From: Streptomyces mobaraensis NBRC 13819 = DSM 40847
GTDB taxonomy: Bacteria; Actinomycetota; Actinomycetes; Streptomycetales; Streptomycetaceae
Length of the DNA stretch: 64,000 bases
Assembly: GCF_017916255.1 (NCBI RefSeq)
Contig: NZ_CP072827.1
Span: 5,977,501 to 6,041,500 of the forward strand
Reading direction: 5' to 3'
The notes under the pieces were generated by a model. The model saw only the letters and a program-made list of their open reading frames with translations. It had not been told where the DNA came from and did not search any database. Position numbers and translations under genes: made by a program. The stretch's first letter is position 1. Every line of letters starts with the position of its first letter. This document shows, piece by piece, positions 34,540 through 43,206 of this stretch.

Positions 34540-36011
34540 GCCACACACCCGTCTACGACCTCCTGACCCGCGCGGCCGGCGAGCACCCCGACCGCCCGGC
34601 CGTCCGCGACGCCGCCGGCCGCTGGAGCTACGCGCAGCTCGCCGCGCACAGCCGCAGGACCGCCGCCTGGCTCGCCGGGCGCGGCGTCGGCCACGGCGAC
34701 CGCGTCATGGTCCGCCTGGCGAGCGGCCGCGAGTACCTGGCGCTGCTCTACGGCACGCTGGCCCTCGGAGCCGTCCTCGTCCCGGTCAACCCGGCGATGC
34801 GGGACTTCCAGCTCCGCGGCGTGATCGAGGACGCCGAGCCCGCGCTCGTCGTCACCGACCCGGCGCACACCGACGCCGTCCGCGCCCTCACCGGCCGGCC
34901 CGTGCTCGGCCTCGACGAGGCGTGGGCGGAGATCGCCGAGCAGGAGCCGGCCCCCGTCACCACCACGGCCATCTCCCGTGACGTGGCACTCCTGATGTAC
35001 ACCTCCGGCACCACCTCCCGCCCGAAGGCCGTCGTCTCCGAGCACGCCCAGGTGCTGGCCGCGACCCGGGCCGTCGCCGCCCGGCTGCGCTACCGCGCCG
35101 ACGACGTGGTGTACTGCCGGCTGCCGCTCTCCTTCGACTACGGTCTCTACCAGGTCTTCCTCGCCGCGCTGGCCGGCGCGGAGATCGTGGTGCCGGGCGA
35201 GGTCCCGGACGTGATGCTGCTGCGCGGCATCCGGGAGACGGCGGCGACCGTCGTGCCCCTCGTGCCGTCCCTCTCGGAGATGCTGGTACGGCTGGCCGCC
35301 CGGGACCCGGAGCCCACCTCCGTCCGGCTGTTCACCAACACCGGCGCCGCCCTGCCGCCGCCCTCCGTGGCGGCGCTCCGCGCGGCCTTCCCGGGCGCCT
35401 CGGTCTCGCTGATGTACGGCATCACCGAGTGCAAGCGCGTCTCGATCCTGGAGCCCGACGAGGACCTGGACCGTCCGGGCTCCGTCGGCCGGCCGCTGCC
35501 GGACACCGAGGTCCTGGTGGTGGACGACGAGGGCCGGCCGCTGCCGCCCGGCGAGACCGGGGAGTTCGTCGTCCGGGGACCGCACGTGATGTCCGGCTAC
35601 TGGCGGGCCCCCGAGCAGACGGCGCGGCGCTTCCGGCGCTGCGAACGGACCGGCGAGGTACGGCTGTTCACCGGCGACTACGGCCACCGGGACGCCGAGG
35701 GACACCTCTACTTCTCCGGCCGGCGCGACGACATCTTCAAGCGCCTCGGCATGCGGGTGAGCACCCTGGAGGTCGAGGCCGCCGCGCTGGACGTCCCGGG
35801 CGTCCGGGAGGCCGTGGCCCTCGCGCCCGACGGCAGCCGGGACCTCACCCTCTTCGTCGTCGGCGGTCCGGAACCGGCCGAGGTCCGGCGCGAGTTGCGC
35901 GCCCGGCTGGAGGCCGCCAAGGTCCCGGCCGCCGTCCTGACCGTGCCCGCCATCCCGCTCACCGGAAACGGCAAGCCGGACCGGAAGGCGCTCGCCGCGG
36001 GCCTGGCCTGA
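34536..36011 (+). CDS. AMP-dependent ligase (adenylation enzyme)
   Basis: A 491-residue stand-alone adenylating enzyme of the ANL superfamily. Core motifs are MYTSGTTSRPKAVV (A3), LMYGITECKR (A5), TGDYGHRDAEGHLYFSGRRD (A7/A8) and LTGNGKPDRKAL (A10 with catalytic Lys). It activates a carboxylate as acyl-AMP and should pass it to the carrier protein encoded next. The short length and the paired PCP suggest an amino or fatty acid loader; the pocket cannot be read reliably here. It overlaps the oxidoreductase gene as ATGA. Confidence 0.9.
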   Translation: MSHTPVYDLLTRAAGEHPDRPAVRDAAGRWSYAQLAAHSRRTAAWLAGRGVGHGDRVMVRLASGREYLALLYGTLALGAVLVPVNPAMRDFQLRGVIEDAEPALVVTDPAHTDAVRALTGRPVLGLDEAWAEIAEQEPAPVTTTAISRDVALLMYTSGTTSRPKAVVSEHAQVLAATRAVAARLRYRADDVVYCRLPLSFDYGLYQVFLAALAGAEIVVPGEVPDVMLLRGIRETAATVVPLVPSLSEMLVRLAARDPEPTSVRLFTNTGAALPPPSVAALRAAFPGASVSLMYGITECKRVSILEPDEDLDRPGSVGRPLPDTEVLVVDDEGRPLPPGETGEFVVRGPHVMSGYWRAPEQTARRFRRCERTGEVRLFTGDYGHRDAEGHLYFSGRRDDIFKRLGMRVSTLEVEAAALDVPGVREAVALAPDGSRDLTLFVVGGPEPAEVRRELRARLEAAKVPAAVLTVPAIPLTGNGKPDRKALAAGLA

Positions 36012-36086
36012 CGGCGTCACGACCAACAGGCCGCAAAAAGGCGGCGCAAGCAGGCAACAGCAGTCACAGAACGACAGGAGCCGCAC

Positions 36087-36341
36087 ATGAGCACCCAGTG
36101 GGACGACCGTTTCGAGCAGGTCCTCCGCCGCAACCTCCCCGACCTCCCCGCCGAGGACGCCCTCCTGCCCGAGGCCGACCTCATGGACCTCGGCCTGGAC
36201 TCCATGGGCATGATCAGCCTGCTGATGGACCTGGAGACCGAGTACGGGGTGCGCATCCCCGAGTCCGAGCTGACCTTCGAGGCGTTCGCCTCGGTCGCCG
36301 GCCTGTGGGCCGTCGTCGGCTCCGTCACCTCGGCCGCGTAG
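36087..36341 (+). CDS. Carrier protein (PCP/ACP)
   Basis: An 84-residue carrier protein with the phosphopantetheine site Ser39 in LGLDSMGMISLL. The site and the helix after it (LMDLETEYGVRIPESEL) look more like a peptidyl or aminoacyl carrier than the ACP at 21721. It follows the adenylating enzyme by 75 bases with the ribosome site GACAGGAG, and is probably its acceptor. Two carrier proteins of different type imply two chains that are joined later, which fits a hybrid product. Confidence 0.9.
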   Translation: MSTQWDDRFEQVLRRNLPDLPAEDALLPEADLMDLGLDSMGMISLLMDLETEYGVRIPESELTFEAFASVAGLWAVVGSVTSAA

Positions 36342-36352
36342 GGGGAGCCCGC

Positions 36353-37594
36353 ATGACCACGACCACCCCGCCGCGCCCGGGCGAGCGGCACCTCGCCCGG
36401 ATGGCCCGCGGCGCCGAGGGCATCAAGCCCTCGGAGATCCCCACCCTCTTCGCCGTGCGCGGCCGCACCGACGTGGTGTCGCTCGCCGGCGGCATGCCCA
36501 ACCTGGAGGGCCTGCCGCAGCGCGCGATCGCCGACGAGACGGCCGGCCTGGTCGCCCTCGGCGGCAAGGTCGTGCTCCAGTACGGCTCCGCCCAGGGCCT
36601 GCCCAAACTGCGCGAGCAGATCTGCGAGGTGATGTCCCTGGAGGGCATCGCCGCCGACCCGGACGACGTCGTCGTCACCGTCGGCTCGCAGATGGCCCTG
36701 GACTTCGTCACCCGCATCTTCTGCGACCCGGGCGACCTCGTCCTCACCGAGGCCCCCAGCTACATCGGCGCCCTCGGCGTCTTCGCCTCGTACCGGGCCG
36801 ACGTCGTCCAGGTGCCGGTGGACGACCGGGGCCTCGTCCCGGACGCACTGCGCGTCGCGCTGGAGGACGCCGAACGCGCCGGACGGCGGCCCAAGTTCCT
36901 CTACACCGTGCCGAACTTCCACAACCCCGCCGGCGTGACGCTCGCCGTCGAACGGCGCGCCGAGGTGCTGGAGATCTGCGCCGCGCACGACGTCCTCGTC
37001 GTCGAGGACAACCCGTACGGCATGCTGGCGCTCGACGGACGGACGTTCCCCGCGCTCCGCTCGATGGACGCCGAGAACGTCGTCTACCTGGGCTCCTTCT
37101 CCAAGACCATCGCGCCGGGCCTGCGCATCGGCTGGGTCACCGCCCCGGCCGCCGTCCGCGAGAAGCTGGTGCAGGCCGCCGAGTCCACGACCCTCTGCCC
37201 GCCCGCCTTCACCCAGGCCGTCCTCTCGCGCTACCTGGCCCGGCACGACTGGCGCGCGCAGATCGACACCTACCGGGACAGCTACCGCGTCCGCCGCGAC
37301 GCCATGCTCGCCGCGCTGGCGGAGCACCTGCCCGAGGGCAGCCGCTGGACCCGGCCCGAGGGCGGCTTCTTCGTCTGGGTCACCGTCCCGGACGGCGTCG
37401 ACACCGACGCGCTCATGCCCTACGCCGACCGGCACAAGGTCGCCTACGTCCCCGGCAGTGCCTTCTACGCGGAGGGCAGCGGACGCGGCCGGAGCGAACT
37501 GCGGCTCTCCTTCAGCTACCCCACCCCGGAACGCATCGCGGAAGGGGTCCGCCGCCTGGGCCTCGCGATCACCGACTACCAGTCGGCGCACTAA
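36353..37594 (+). CDS. Class I/II PLP-dependent aminotransferase
   Basis: A 413-residue aminotransferase of the 2-aminoadipate/LysN-like subgroup. Motifs are VSLAGGMPNLEGLP, QYGSAQGLPKLREQI, NFHNPAGVTL, EDNPYGMLAL and the PLP lysine in LGSFSKTIAPGLRIGW; the C-terminal Arg is in RLSFSYPTPERI. ATG 36353 is preceded by GGGGGAG. It may make or use an amino donor for the product, for example to form an unusual amino acid or to install an amine on the chain. The substrate is not predictable. Confidence 0.9.
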   Translation: MTTTTPPRPGERHLARMARGAEGIKPSEIPTLFAVRGRTDVVSLAGGMPNLEGLPQRAIADETAGLVALGGKVVLQYGSAQGLPKLREQICEVMSLEGIAADPDDVVVTVGSQMALDFVTRIFCDPGDLVLTEAPSYIGALGVFASYRADVVQVPVDDRGLVPDALRVALEDAERAGRRPKFLYTVPNFHNPAGVTLAVERRAEVLEICAAHDVLVVEDNPYGMLALDGRTFPALRSMDAENVVYLGSFSKTIAPGLRIGWVTAPAAVREKLVQAAESTTLCPPAFTQAVLSRYLARHDWRAQIDTYRDSYRVRRDAMLAALAEHLPEGSRWTRPEGGFFVWVTVPDGVDTDALMPYADRHKVAYVPGSAFYAEGSGRGRSELRLSFSYPTPERIAEGVRRLGLAITDYQSAH

Positions 37595-37649
37595 GCCGCC
37601 GGCACCGCCGAACGACCATCACGACCCCAGGATTGGGTGAAGAAAAACC

Positions 37650-39494
37650 ATGTGCGGAATTGCAGGCTGGCTCTCCTACGGCCGCGACCTCGAGCGCGAG
37701 CGCCCCACCGTCGAGGCGATGACCGCCACCATGGCGCTGCGCGGCCCCGACGCCTTCGGCGTCTGGACCGACCGCCACATCGCGCTCGGCCACCGGCGGC
37801 TGTCCATCATCGACCTGGAGGGCGGCAAGCAGCCCATGGTCGAGGAGACGCCCGCCGGCACCGTCGCCCTCACCTACAGCGGTGAGGCGTACAACTTCAC
37901 CGAGCTGCGGGACGAACTGGTGCGGCGCGGCCACCGGTTCCGCACCACCAGCGACACCGAGGTCGTGCTCCACGCCTATCTGGAGTGGGGCGAGCGGGTC
38001 GCCGAGCACCTCAACGGCATGTACGCCTTCGCCGTCTGGGACGGCCGCACCGAGAAGCTGGTCCTCGTCCGGGACCGGCTCGGCATCAAGCCGCTCTACT
38101 TCTACCCGACCGCCGACGGCGTGCTGTTCGGCTCCGAGCCCAAGGCGATCCTCGCCAACCCGCTGGCCGAGCGCGTCGTCGACGTCGCGGGCCTGCGCGA
38201 GCTGCTGACCTTCACCAAGGACCCGGGCCAGGCCGTGTGGGCCGGCATGTCCGAGGTCAAGCCGGGCACGATCGTCACGGTCGACCGCAACGGCCACCGG
38301 GAGCACACGTACTGGCGCCTGGAGGCCAACCGCCACACGGACGACACCGACAAGACCGTCGCCCGCGTCGGCGAGCTGCTGGAGGACGCCGTCGCCCGCC
38401 AGCTCGTCGCCGACGTCCCGCGCTGCGTCCTGCTCTCCGGCGGCCTGGACTCCAGCAGCATCACCGCCCTCGCGGCCGGGCACCTGAGCGCCCAGGGCGA
38501 GCGGCTGCGCAGCTTCGCCGTGGACTTCACCAGCCACGACGAGAGCTTCACCCCCGACCAACTGCGCGTCGCCCGGGACACCCCGTTCGCGCACGACGTG
38601 GCCGGGCACGTGGACTCCGACCACACCGACATCCTCATCGACCACCGCCAGCTCGCCGACCCGGAGCTGCGCCGCGCCGTCGTCGCCGCCCGCGACCTGC
38701 CGGCCGGCATGGGCGACATCGACATGTCGCTGCTGCTCCTCTTCCGCGCCGTGCGCGAGCGCTCCACGGTCGCCCTCTCCGGCGAGTCCGCCGACGAACT
38801 GTTCGGCGGCTACCGCTGGTTCCACGACCCGGCGGCCCAGCAGGCGGACTTCTTCCCCTGGCTGATCAACCTCGGCGAGAACGGCGACTACAGCCCCCTC
38901 GGCGTCGTCCGCCCCGAGGTCCTCGGCGCCCTGGACCTGGGCGGCCACCTGCACGAGAGCTTCGCGCGCGTCACCGCCGAGGTCGGCACGGTCGAGGGCG
39001 AGAGCGACTTCGAGTACCGGATGCGCCGCAGCTCCTACGTCCACCTGACCCGCTTCGTCCGCACCATGCTCGACCGCAAGGACCGCATGAGCATGGCCGC
39101 CGGCCTGGAGGTCCGGGTGCCGTTCTGCGACCACCGCCTGGTCGAGTACGTCTACAACACCCCCTGGTCGATGAAGACCTTCGACGGCCGCGAGAAGAGC
39201 CTGCTGCGCGCCGCCACCCGTGACCGCCTGCCGCGCTCGGTGGTCGAGCGGGCGAAGAACTTCTACCCCTCCACCCAGGACCCGGACTACGTCGCGGCCC
39301 TCCAGAAGCAGGCCCGCGACCTGCTCGCCGACTCCGACCACCCGGCCTTCCAGCTCGTCAACGAGGGCTGGCTGCGCCAGGTGCTCGCCATCGACGCCAC
39401 GGAGATGCCGCTGGGCGCCCGCAACGGCATCGAGCGCGCGCTGGACGTCGCGGTCTGGTTCGACCTCTACAACCCGGAACTGCGCCTGGCCTGA
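37650..39494 (+). CDS. Glutamine-hydrolysing asparagine synthetase-like amidotransferase
   Basis: A 614-residue enzyme with complete AsnB layout. The N-terminal glutaminase has Cys2 (MCGIAGW) and RGPDAFGVW; the C-terminal synthetase has the ATP pyrophosphatase loop LLSGGLDSSSI and GESADELFGGYRW. Because Cys2 is present it should be a true amidotransferase rather than a beta-lactam synthetase, which usually lacks it. In the cluster it likely converts a carboxylate of the product or an intermediate to a primary amide. A terminator hairpin follows, so this is probably the last cluster gene. Confidence 0.93.
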   Translation: MCGIAGWLSYGRDLERERPTVEAMTATMALRGPDAFGVWTDRHIALGHRRLSIIDLEGGKQPMVEETPAGTVALTYSGEAYNFTELRDELVRRGHRFRTTSDTEVVLHAYLEWGERVAEHLNGMYAFAVWDGRTEKLVLVRDRLGIKPLYFYPTADGVLFGSEPKAILANPLAERVVDVAGLRELLTFTKDPGQAVWAGMSEVKPGTIVTVDRNGHREHTYWRLEANRHTDDTDKTVARVGELLEDAVARQLVADVPRCVLLSGGLDSSSITALAAGHLSAQGERLRSFAVDFTSHDESFTPDQLRVARDTPFAHDVAGHVDSDHTDILIDHRQLADPELRRAVVAARDLPAGMGDIDMSLLLLFRAVRERSTVALSGESADELFGGYRWFHDPAAQQADFFPWLINLGENGDYSPLGVVRPEVLGALDLGGHLHESFARVTAEVGTVEGESDFEYRMRRSSYVHLTRFVRTMLDRKDRMSMAAGLEVRVPFCDHRLVEYVYNTPWSMKTFDGREKSLLRAATRDRLPRSVVERAKNFYPSTQDPDYVAALQKQARDLLADSDHPAFQLVNEGWLRQVLAIDATEMPLGARNGIERALDVAVWFDLYNPELRLA

Positions 39495-39500
39495 CGACGC

Positions 39501-39535
39501 AGGGGGCGCGCCGCGACGCGGGCGACGCGCCCCCT
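39501..39535 (+). terminator. Terminator at the end of the L-Dap/PKS cluster
   Basis: AGGGGGCGCG (39501-39510) pairs with CGCGCCCCCT (39526-39535) across a 15-base loop, directly after the asparagine synthetase gene, and is followed by a long pyrimidine-rich run (CCCTCCCCCTTTCC). The position suggests the end of the second operon. Confidence 0.7.
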
Positions 39536-39621
39536 CCCTCCCCCTTTCCGTCCCTCTCCTCCCTACCCTCCGTCCGGCACATCCGGATCGCCCAGTTCCG
39601 CCTGACGATAGGATCAAGCGC

Positions 39622-40092
39622 GTGACCAAGCTCGACAGAACCCAGCTCCGCATCGGCGACGACGAGCGCGAGGCAGCCCTCGATGCTTTGACCACGCACA
39701 GCCGCGAGGGCCGGCTGACCATCGACGAGTACGGCGAGCGCGCCGAGGCCCTCCAAGAGGCCCGCACCCAGGCGGACATCCTGGCCCTCTTCAAGGACCT
39801 CCCCGAACCCCGCCCGACCCTCGCCCCCACCACCCCGGACACCTCCCTCACCCCGGCCGCCGGCCGCCCCGCCACCCCGGAGACCCGCCGCGGCCCCCTC
39901 GGCCTCCCCGACCGCACCGACCGCCCGACCCGCGCCACCGACCGCTTCGCCGGCACCCTCCTCGGCGTCCCCGTCGGCGCCGTCGCCGCCGCGGGCGTCA
40001 GCTACGCCACGGGCAGTTGGCTCTTCATGTTCCTGGCCCCGCCGATCGCCTACGCGGCGGACCGCCTGTCCCGCCGGGGGCGGAAGGACTGA
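39622..40092 (+). CDS. DUF1707 membrane-associated protein
   Basis: A 156-residue protein from GTG 39622. The first 50 residues are the DUF1707 domain: LRIGDDEREAALDALTTHSR followed by EGRLTIDEYGERAEAL. A Pro/Thr-rich linker leads to a C-terminal hydrophobic hairpin (VPVGAVAAAGVSYATGSWLF and MFLAPPIAYAADRL). Such proteins are common and uncharacterised in actinobacteria. It lies outside the cluster after the terminator and is probably chromosomal background. Confidence 0.88.
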   Translation: MTKLDRTQLRIGDDEREAALDALTTHSREGRLTIDEYGERAEALQEARTQADILALFKDLPEPRPTLAPTTPDTSLTPAAGRPATPETRRGPLGLPDRTDRPTRATDRFAGTLLGVPVGAVAAAGVSYATGSWLFMFLAPPIAYAADRLSRRGRKD

Positions 40093-40238
40093 CAGCGGGG
40101 AGCGGGGCGCGAACGGCGGGAGTGGCGCGACGCGTTGACACACGCCGGCCCGGCGAGGCGTGTCCGGCCACGCGAGGCCCGCGAGAAGCGGTGGCGAGGC
40201 CATTTCTTCGCCGCTTCTTCCCGGCACGGGACGCGGTT

Positions 40239-40778
40239 TCAGCCGCGGCGTCTACGAGGGCGGGGCCCACCCCTGAATCCCGCCAGCCCTGACACCCTGA
40301 GCACCGCGTGGGCCGTCACCGCGTCCAGCGCGCGGGTCAGCTGCTCCAGGTCGGCGGAGCCGATGCGCAGGGTGCCGTGGGTGCGGGAGTGACGGAGGGC
40401 GGTGTCGAGGCGGTGCCAGAGCGCCGGGTTGGCGGCGAGGACCTGGAGGTCGAGCTCCAGCCGGTTGCCGGCGGCGTCGCGCAGGACGAGCCGCTGGGCG
40501 AACGCGCCGCCCCAGTGCACGGCGACCAGCCGGCCGGTGAGCACGCGGCGTCGGCGCAGCAGCCCGCGCGAGGCGAGCCAGCCGTCCCCGGCCGTCACAT
40601 GTGGCGGTAGCAGGATCGCCAGCAGCACCACGGCGAGGGCCGCCCACAGCAGCGTACGCGGGCCGGTCAGCCCCAGTGTGCCCGCGTCCAGCGCGATCAG
40701 CACCGCGAAGAGCAGGGCGGCGCAGCACGCCGCGCCCCGGGCCCTGGCCGGCCAGCCGGTGTCCGCTACGGGTCCCAT
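40239..40778 (-). CDS. Two-helix membrane protein with PH-like domain
   Basis: A 179-residue protein with two transmembrane helices (about 15-32 and 40-58: AACCAALLFAVLIALDAG, LLWAALAVVLLAILLPP) and a cytoplasmic beta domain (GLLRRRRVLTGRLVAVHWGG and RLVLRDAAGNRLELDLQVL) of the bacterial PH-like type. The start lies only five bases downstream of the SagB stop on the same strand, so it may be co-transcribed with the RiPP operon. From memory, similar proteins are widespread in Streptomyces, which argues against a specific role in the RiPP pathway; an immunity role is possible but unsupported. Confidence 0.75.
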   Translation of the reverse strand: MGPVADTGWPARARGAACCAALLFAVLIALDAGTLGLTGPRTLLWAALAVVLLAILLPPHVTAGDGWLASRGLLRRRRVLTGRLVAVHWGGAFAQRLVLRDAAGNRLELDLQVLAANPALWHRLDTALRHSRTHGTLRIGSADLEQLTRALDAVTAHAVLRVSGLAGFRGGPRPRRRRG

Positions 40779-40783
40779 ACCGC

Positions 40784-42196
40784 CTACCGTAGGCGCCGCC
40801 CGGCGGCGCTGCCCAGGACGAAGGCGCCGACGGGGATCTCGGTGTGGGGCCGCAGGCCGAGGGCCCGGGCGGGGATCTCGCCGTCACCGCCGCCCAGGAT
40901 GCAGCCGGACAGGCCCATGGCCGTGGCCACCAGGTGGAGCGTCTGGAGCAGCACCCCGGTGTTCTTCAGGGTGAGGGCGTAGGCGTGCGCCGCGTACTTC
41001 CACGACAGGCGCTTGAAGCGCGACGCCACGGTGACGTGCACGTCCGGCGGCGGCCCACCGGTCGCGGCCGTTCCCTCCCGCACCAGCGCGTCCACCTCCG
41101 CCGGGCCGCCCGGCAGGACGGTCAGCGCGTGGGCGAGCGCGTCGTAGTGGTACAGGCCGCGGCCGAGCCCGGCACAGCGGTGCACGGCCACGTACAGTTC
41201 CAGCTCGTACGCCGAGCCGGCGCTGGGGTACGGGCGGCTGGTGACCGCGTACGGCCGGTCGTGCCCGGGCCGGGCGTCCAGCACCGTACGGACACGGGCG
41301 GCGCGGTACAGCCACCCCGCCAACTCGTCCACGTCCAGCGGGCTTTCACCGTAGGCGCGGACCGATGCGCGGGACTCCAGGACGTCGGTGAACGTGCGGT
41401 CCTCGCGCCGCGCCTCGTCCGGGTCGGGACGGCGCAGGGGGATGGTGCGGCCCGGACGGGCGGGTGCGACGGGCGGGGCCGGCGCCTCGGTGGCGCGCAG
41501 GGGGAAGACGGGGCCGTAGAGGCGGTCGCGGAGGCCGGCCCGGCTGCCGTCGTGGGCCAGCAGCTCGTGGAACGACCAGCCCGGCGGGAGCGCGGCCGTG
41601 CCGGGACCGTCGCCGTGCACCGGGTGCAGAAAGCCGGCGACGTGCAGCAAGGACAGGACCTCGGTGAGCTCGTCCTCCGTCAAGTCCGGTAGCGCCGACA
41701 GGAGTTCCTGACGCGTCGTGGGCCCGGCCAAGGGGGCGAACACCGCTGCCGCCCGCGCGTCGTCGAGGCGGATCCGGAACCGGGACCGCGGTGACTCGGC
41801 CACGAGCGTGCCGTCCAGCGGGCGCAGATGAGCGGCCTGGTCGAGCGTCACCGCGCCCGGTGGCGGGGGGCCGGGGCGTGGGGCCGCCTCCGGCGCCAGC
41901 GGTACGGCGGTGGCCAGTGGGCGCGTTCCGGCAGCGGTGGCGTGATGGCACAGCGAGTGGCCGAGGTGGTCCAGGCAGTACCGGAGCAGGGCGACTCCGG
42001 TGTCCGGAAACCGGCCGGTGAGGTCATCCAGAGCCACCGGGCCCCGCGTGAGCGCCGTCAGCATCTCCGCCAGCGGCCGGCCACCCGGGCCGGCCGGCGT
42101 GCTGCCCCAGCGGTGGCGCACGGTCACGAGCCCCTGATCGTCACCGTCGTGGTGCACCGTCGTGCCGGGTGCCAGGGACAGGAAGAGCGCACTCAC
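40784..42196 (-). CDS. SagB-type FMN dehydrogenase (azoline oxidase)
   Basis: A 470-residue protein with an N-terminal domain of about 230 residues and a C-terminal nitroreductase fold of the SagB/McbC type. Visible motifs are SRASVRAYGESPLDVDELAG, RPYPSAGSAYELELYVAVHR, GLYHYDALAHALTVLPGG, KNTGVLLQTLHLVATAMGLS and GCILGGGDGEIPARALGLRP. It oxidises thiazoline and oxazoline rings to azoles using FMN. GTG 42196 overlaps the stop of the elimination-domain gene as GTGA. The longer upstream reading frame is only a shadow of that gene. It is the last modifying gene of the minus-strand RiPP operon. Confidence 0.9.
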   Translation of the reverse strand: MSALFLSLAPGTTVHHDGDDQGLVTVRHRWGSTPAGPGGRPLAEMLTALTRGPVALDDLTGRFPDTGVALLRYCLDHLGHSLCHHATAAGTRPLATAVPLAPEAAPRPGPPPPGAVTLDQAAHLRPLDGTLVAESPRSRFRIRLDDARAAAVFAPLAGPTTRQELLSALPDLTEDELTEVLSLLHVAGFLHPVHGDGPGTAALPPGWSFHELLAHDGSRAGLRDRLYGPVFPLRATEAPAPPVAPARPGRTIPLRRPDPDEARREDRTFTDVLESRASVRAYGESPLDVDELAGWLYRAARVRTVLDARPGHDRPYAVTSRPYPSAGSAYELELYVAVHRCAGLGRGLYHYDALAHALTVLPGGPAEVDALVREGTAATGGPPPDVHVTVASRFKRLSWKYAAHAYALTLKNTGVLLQTLHLVATAMGLSGCILGGGDGEIPARALGLRPHTEIPVGAFVLGSAAGRRLR

Positions 42197-43206
42197 GGGC
42201 GGCTGTCCCCCAGGGCGGCGGCGGCCCGTGCCGCGAAGTGGCGCAGCATGGCCTCCTGAGCGGCATCCAGGCCGAGCCGATTGCACATCAGGTGGGCGCA
42301 CCGGTTGGCGGTGAGGGCCGTGCGGGGGCTGGGCAGGGCGAGCAGCGAGGGGTCGTCGCGCAGGGCGGCGAGGTCGGGGGCGAAGGCACCGGCGCGCTCC
42401 AGGCCCGCGAGGCTCGCGTGGAGCCGCGCGACGCTGTGGTGCCACGCGGCGAGCGGCCCGTCGCCCGGCGCCGCGGGGACCGGTGTGGCCAGCAGCCCCG
42501 CCGCGCGCCGCAGCAGACCGGGGCGCGCGCGCTCGTACGCCCGGTCGAAGCCCTCCGTGTCGTACGCGGCCCCGAGCATGCGGCGCCACGACTCCGCCCC
42601 GGCCCGCAACGCTGCCAGGCGCTGCCCGGCGTCCGACGCCGTCACGGTCCACGTCAGCAGCAGGACCGCGAAAGCGGCCGACAACCGCTCGGCGGGGGAG
42701 GGGCGGCGGGCGAGCAGGGCCCGGGCGCAGTCGCTCGCCTCGACGAAATGCCGCTCGACGGCGGCGAGGGAGGCGCCGGTGCCGTAGCGGTCGTGCTCGG
42801 GCCGGTACGGGCGGATCTGCGCGGTGTCGTGCAGGCCGCGCCACGGCTCGTGGGCCGGCAGGTGCTCCTGCTGCGCCGCCGCCGTGGCGAAGCGGTGGTA
42901 GGCCGCCTCGTCGACCGTGCACGGCGAGGGGTGGCGGGCCAGCCAGTCGTTCCACCGCTCCACGAGGTGGCCGGCGGCATCCCCGAGGGGTTTCGCGGAC
43001 CGGACGCGGACCCGCAGATGGGGGCCGCCCTCCCAGTAGCGGAGGAAGAAGTGGCCGCCGACGGTCCCGGTCCGGGCGAGCCGGCCGAGTTCGGGTACGA
43101 CGGCGTCGAGCAGCAGGACGTCGAGGTCGCCCTGGTGGAAGAGGTGCACGGCCGTCCAGTGGCCGGACGGCGGTGAGATGTCGGGTGAGGCGTCAGGCGC
43201 CGGCAC
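42193..43206 (-). CDS. LanB C-terminal/elimination-domain protein (TbtC- or GodG-like)
   Basis: A 337-residue protein of the lantibiotic dehydratase C-terminal (SpaB_C, thiopeptide-type) family. It starts with HWTAVHLFHQGDLDVLLLDA and GGHFFLRYWEGGPHLRVRVR, has RYGTGASLAAVERHFVEASD, and closes with HLMCNRLGLD, the conserved NRLG element of glutamate elimination domains. It removes glutamate from glutamylated Ser/Thr to give dehydroamino acids. Pyridine synthases of thiopeptides share this fold; only one such protein is present, and the partner LanB requires an elimination enzyme, so I assign elimination. GTG 43206 overlaps the LanB stop. Confidence 0.82.
   Translation of the reverse strand: MPAPDASPDISPPSGHWTAVHLFHQGDLDVLLLDAVVPELGRLARTGTVGGHFFLRYWEGGPHLRVRVRSAKPLGDAAGHLVERWNDWLARHPSPCTVDEAAYHRFATAAAQQEHLPAHEPWRGLHDTAQIRPYRPEHDRYGTGASLAAVERHFVEASDCARALLARRPSPAERLSAAFAVLLLTWTVTASDAGQRLAALRAGAESWRRMLGAAYDTEGFDRAYERARPGLLRRAAGLLATPVPAAPGDGPLAAWHHSVARLHASLAGLERAGAFAPDLAALRDDPSLLALPSPRTALTANRCAHLMCNRLGLDAAQEAMLRHFAARAAAALGDSRP

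Noticed and set aside
37650-39494. Beta-lactam synthetase
   Set aside because: The N-terminal nucleophile Cys2 and the glutaminase domain are intact, which favours a glutamine-dependent asparagine synthetase-type enzyme.
42197-42955. 253-codon upstream extension of the SagB reading frame
   Set aside because: It is a shadow of the elimination-domain gene in another frame; GTG 42196 overlaps the previous stop.
42193-43206. Pyridine synthase (TbtD-like), which would make this a classical thiopeptide cluster
   Set aside because: It is the only SpaB_C-fold protein here, contains the NRLG and RYG elements of elimination domains, and LanB glutamylation needs an elimination partner. The precursor core also lacks the first Ser used in ring closure.
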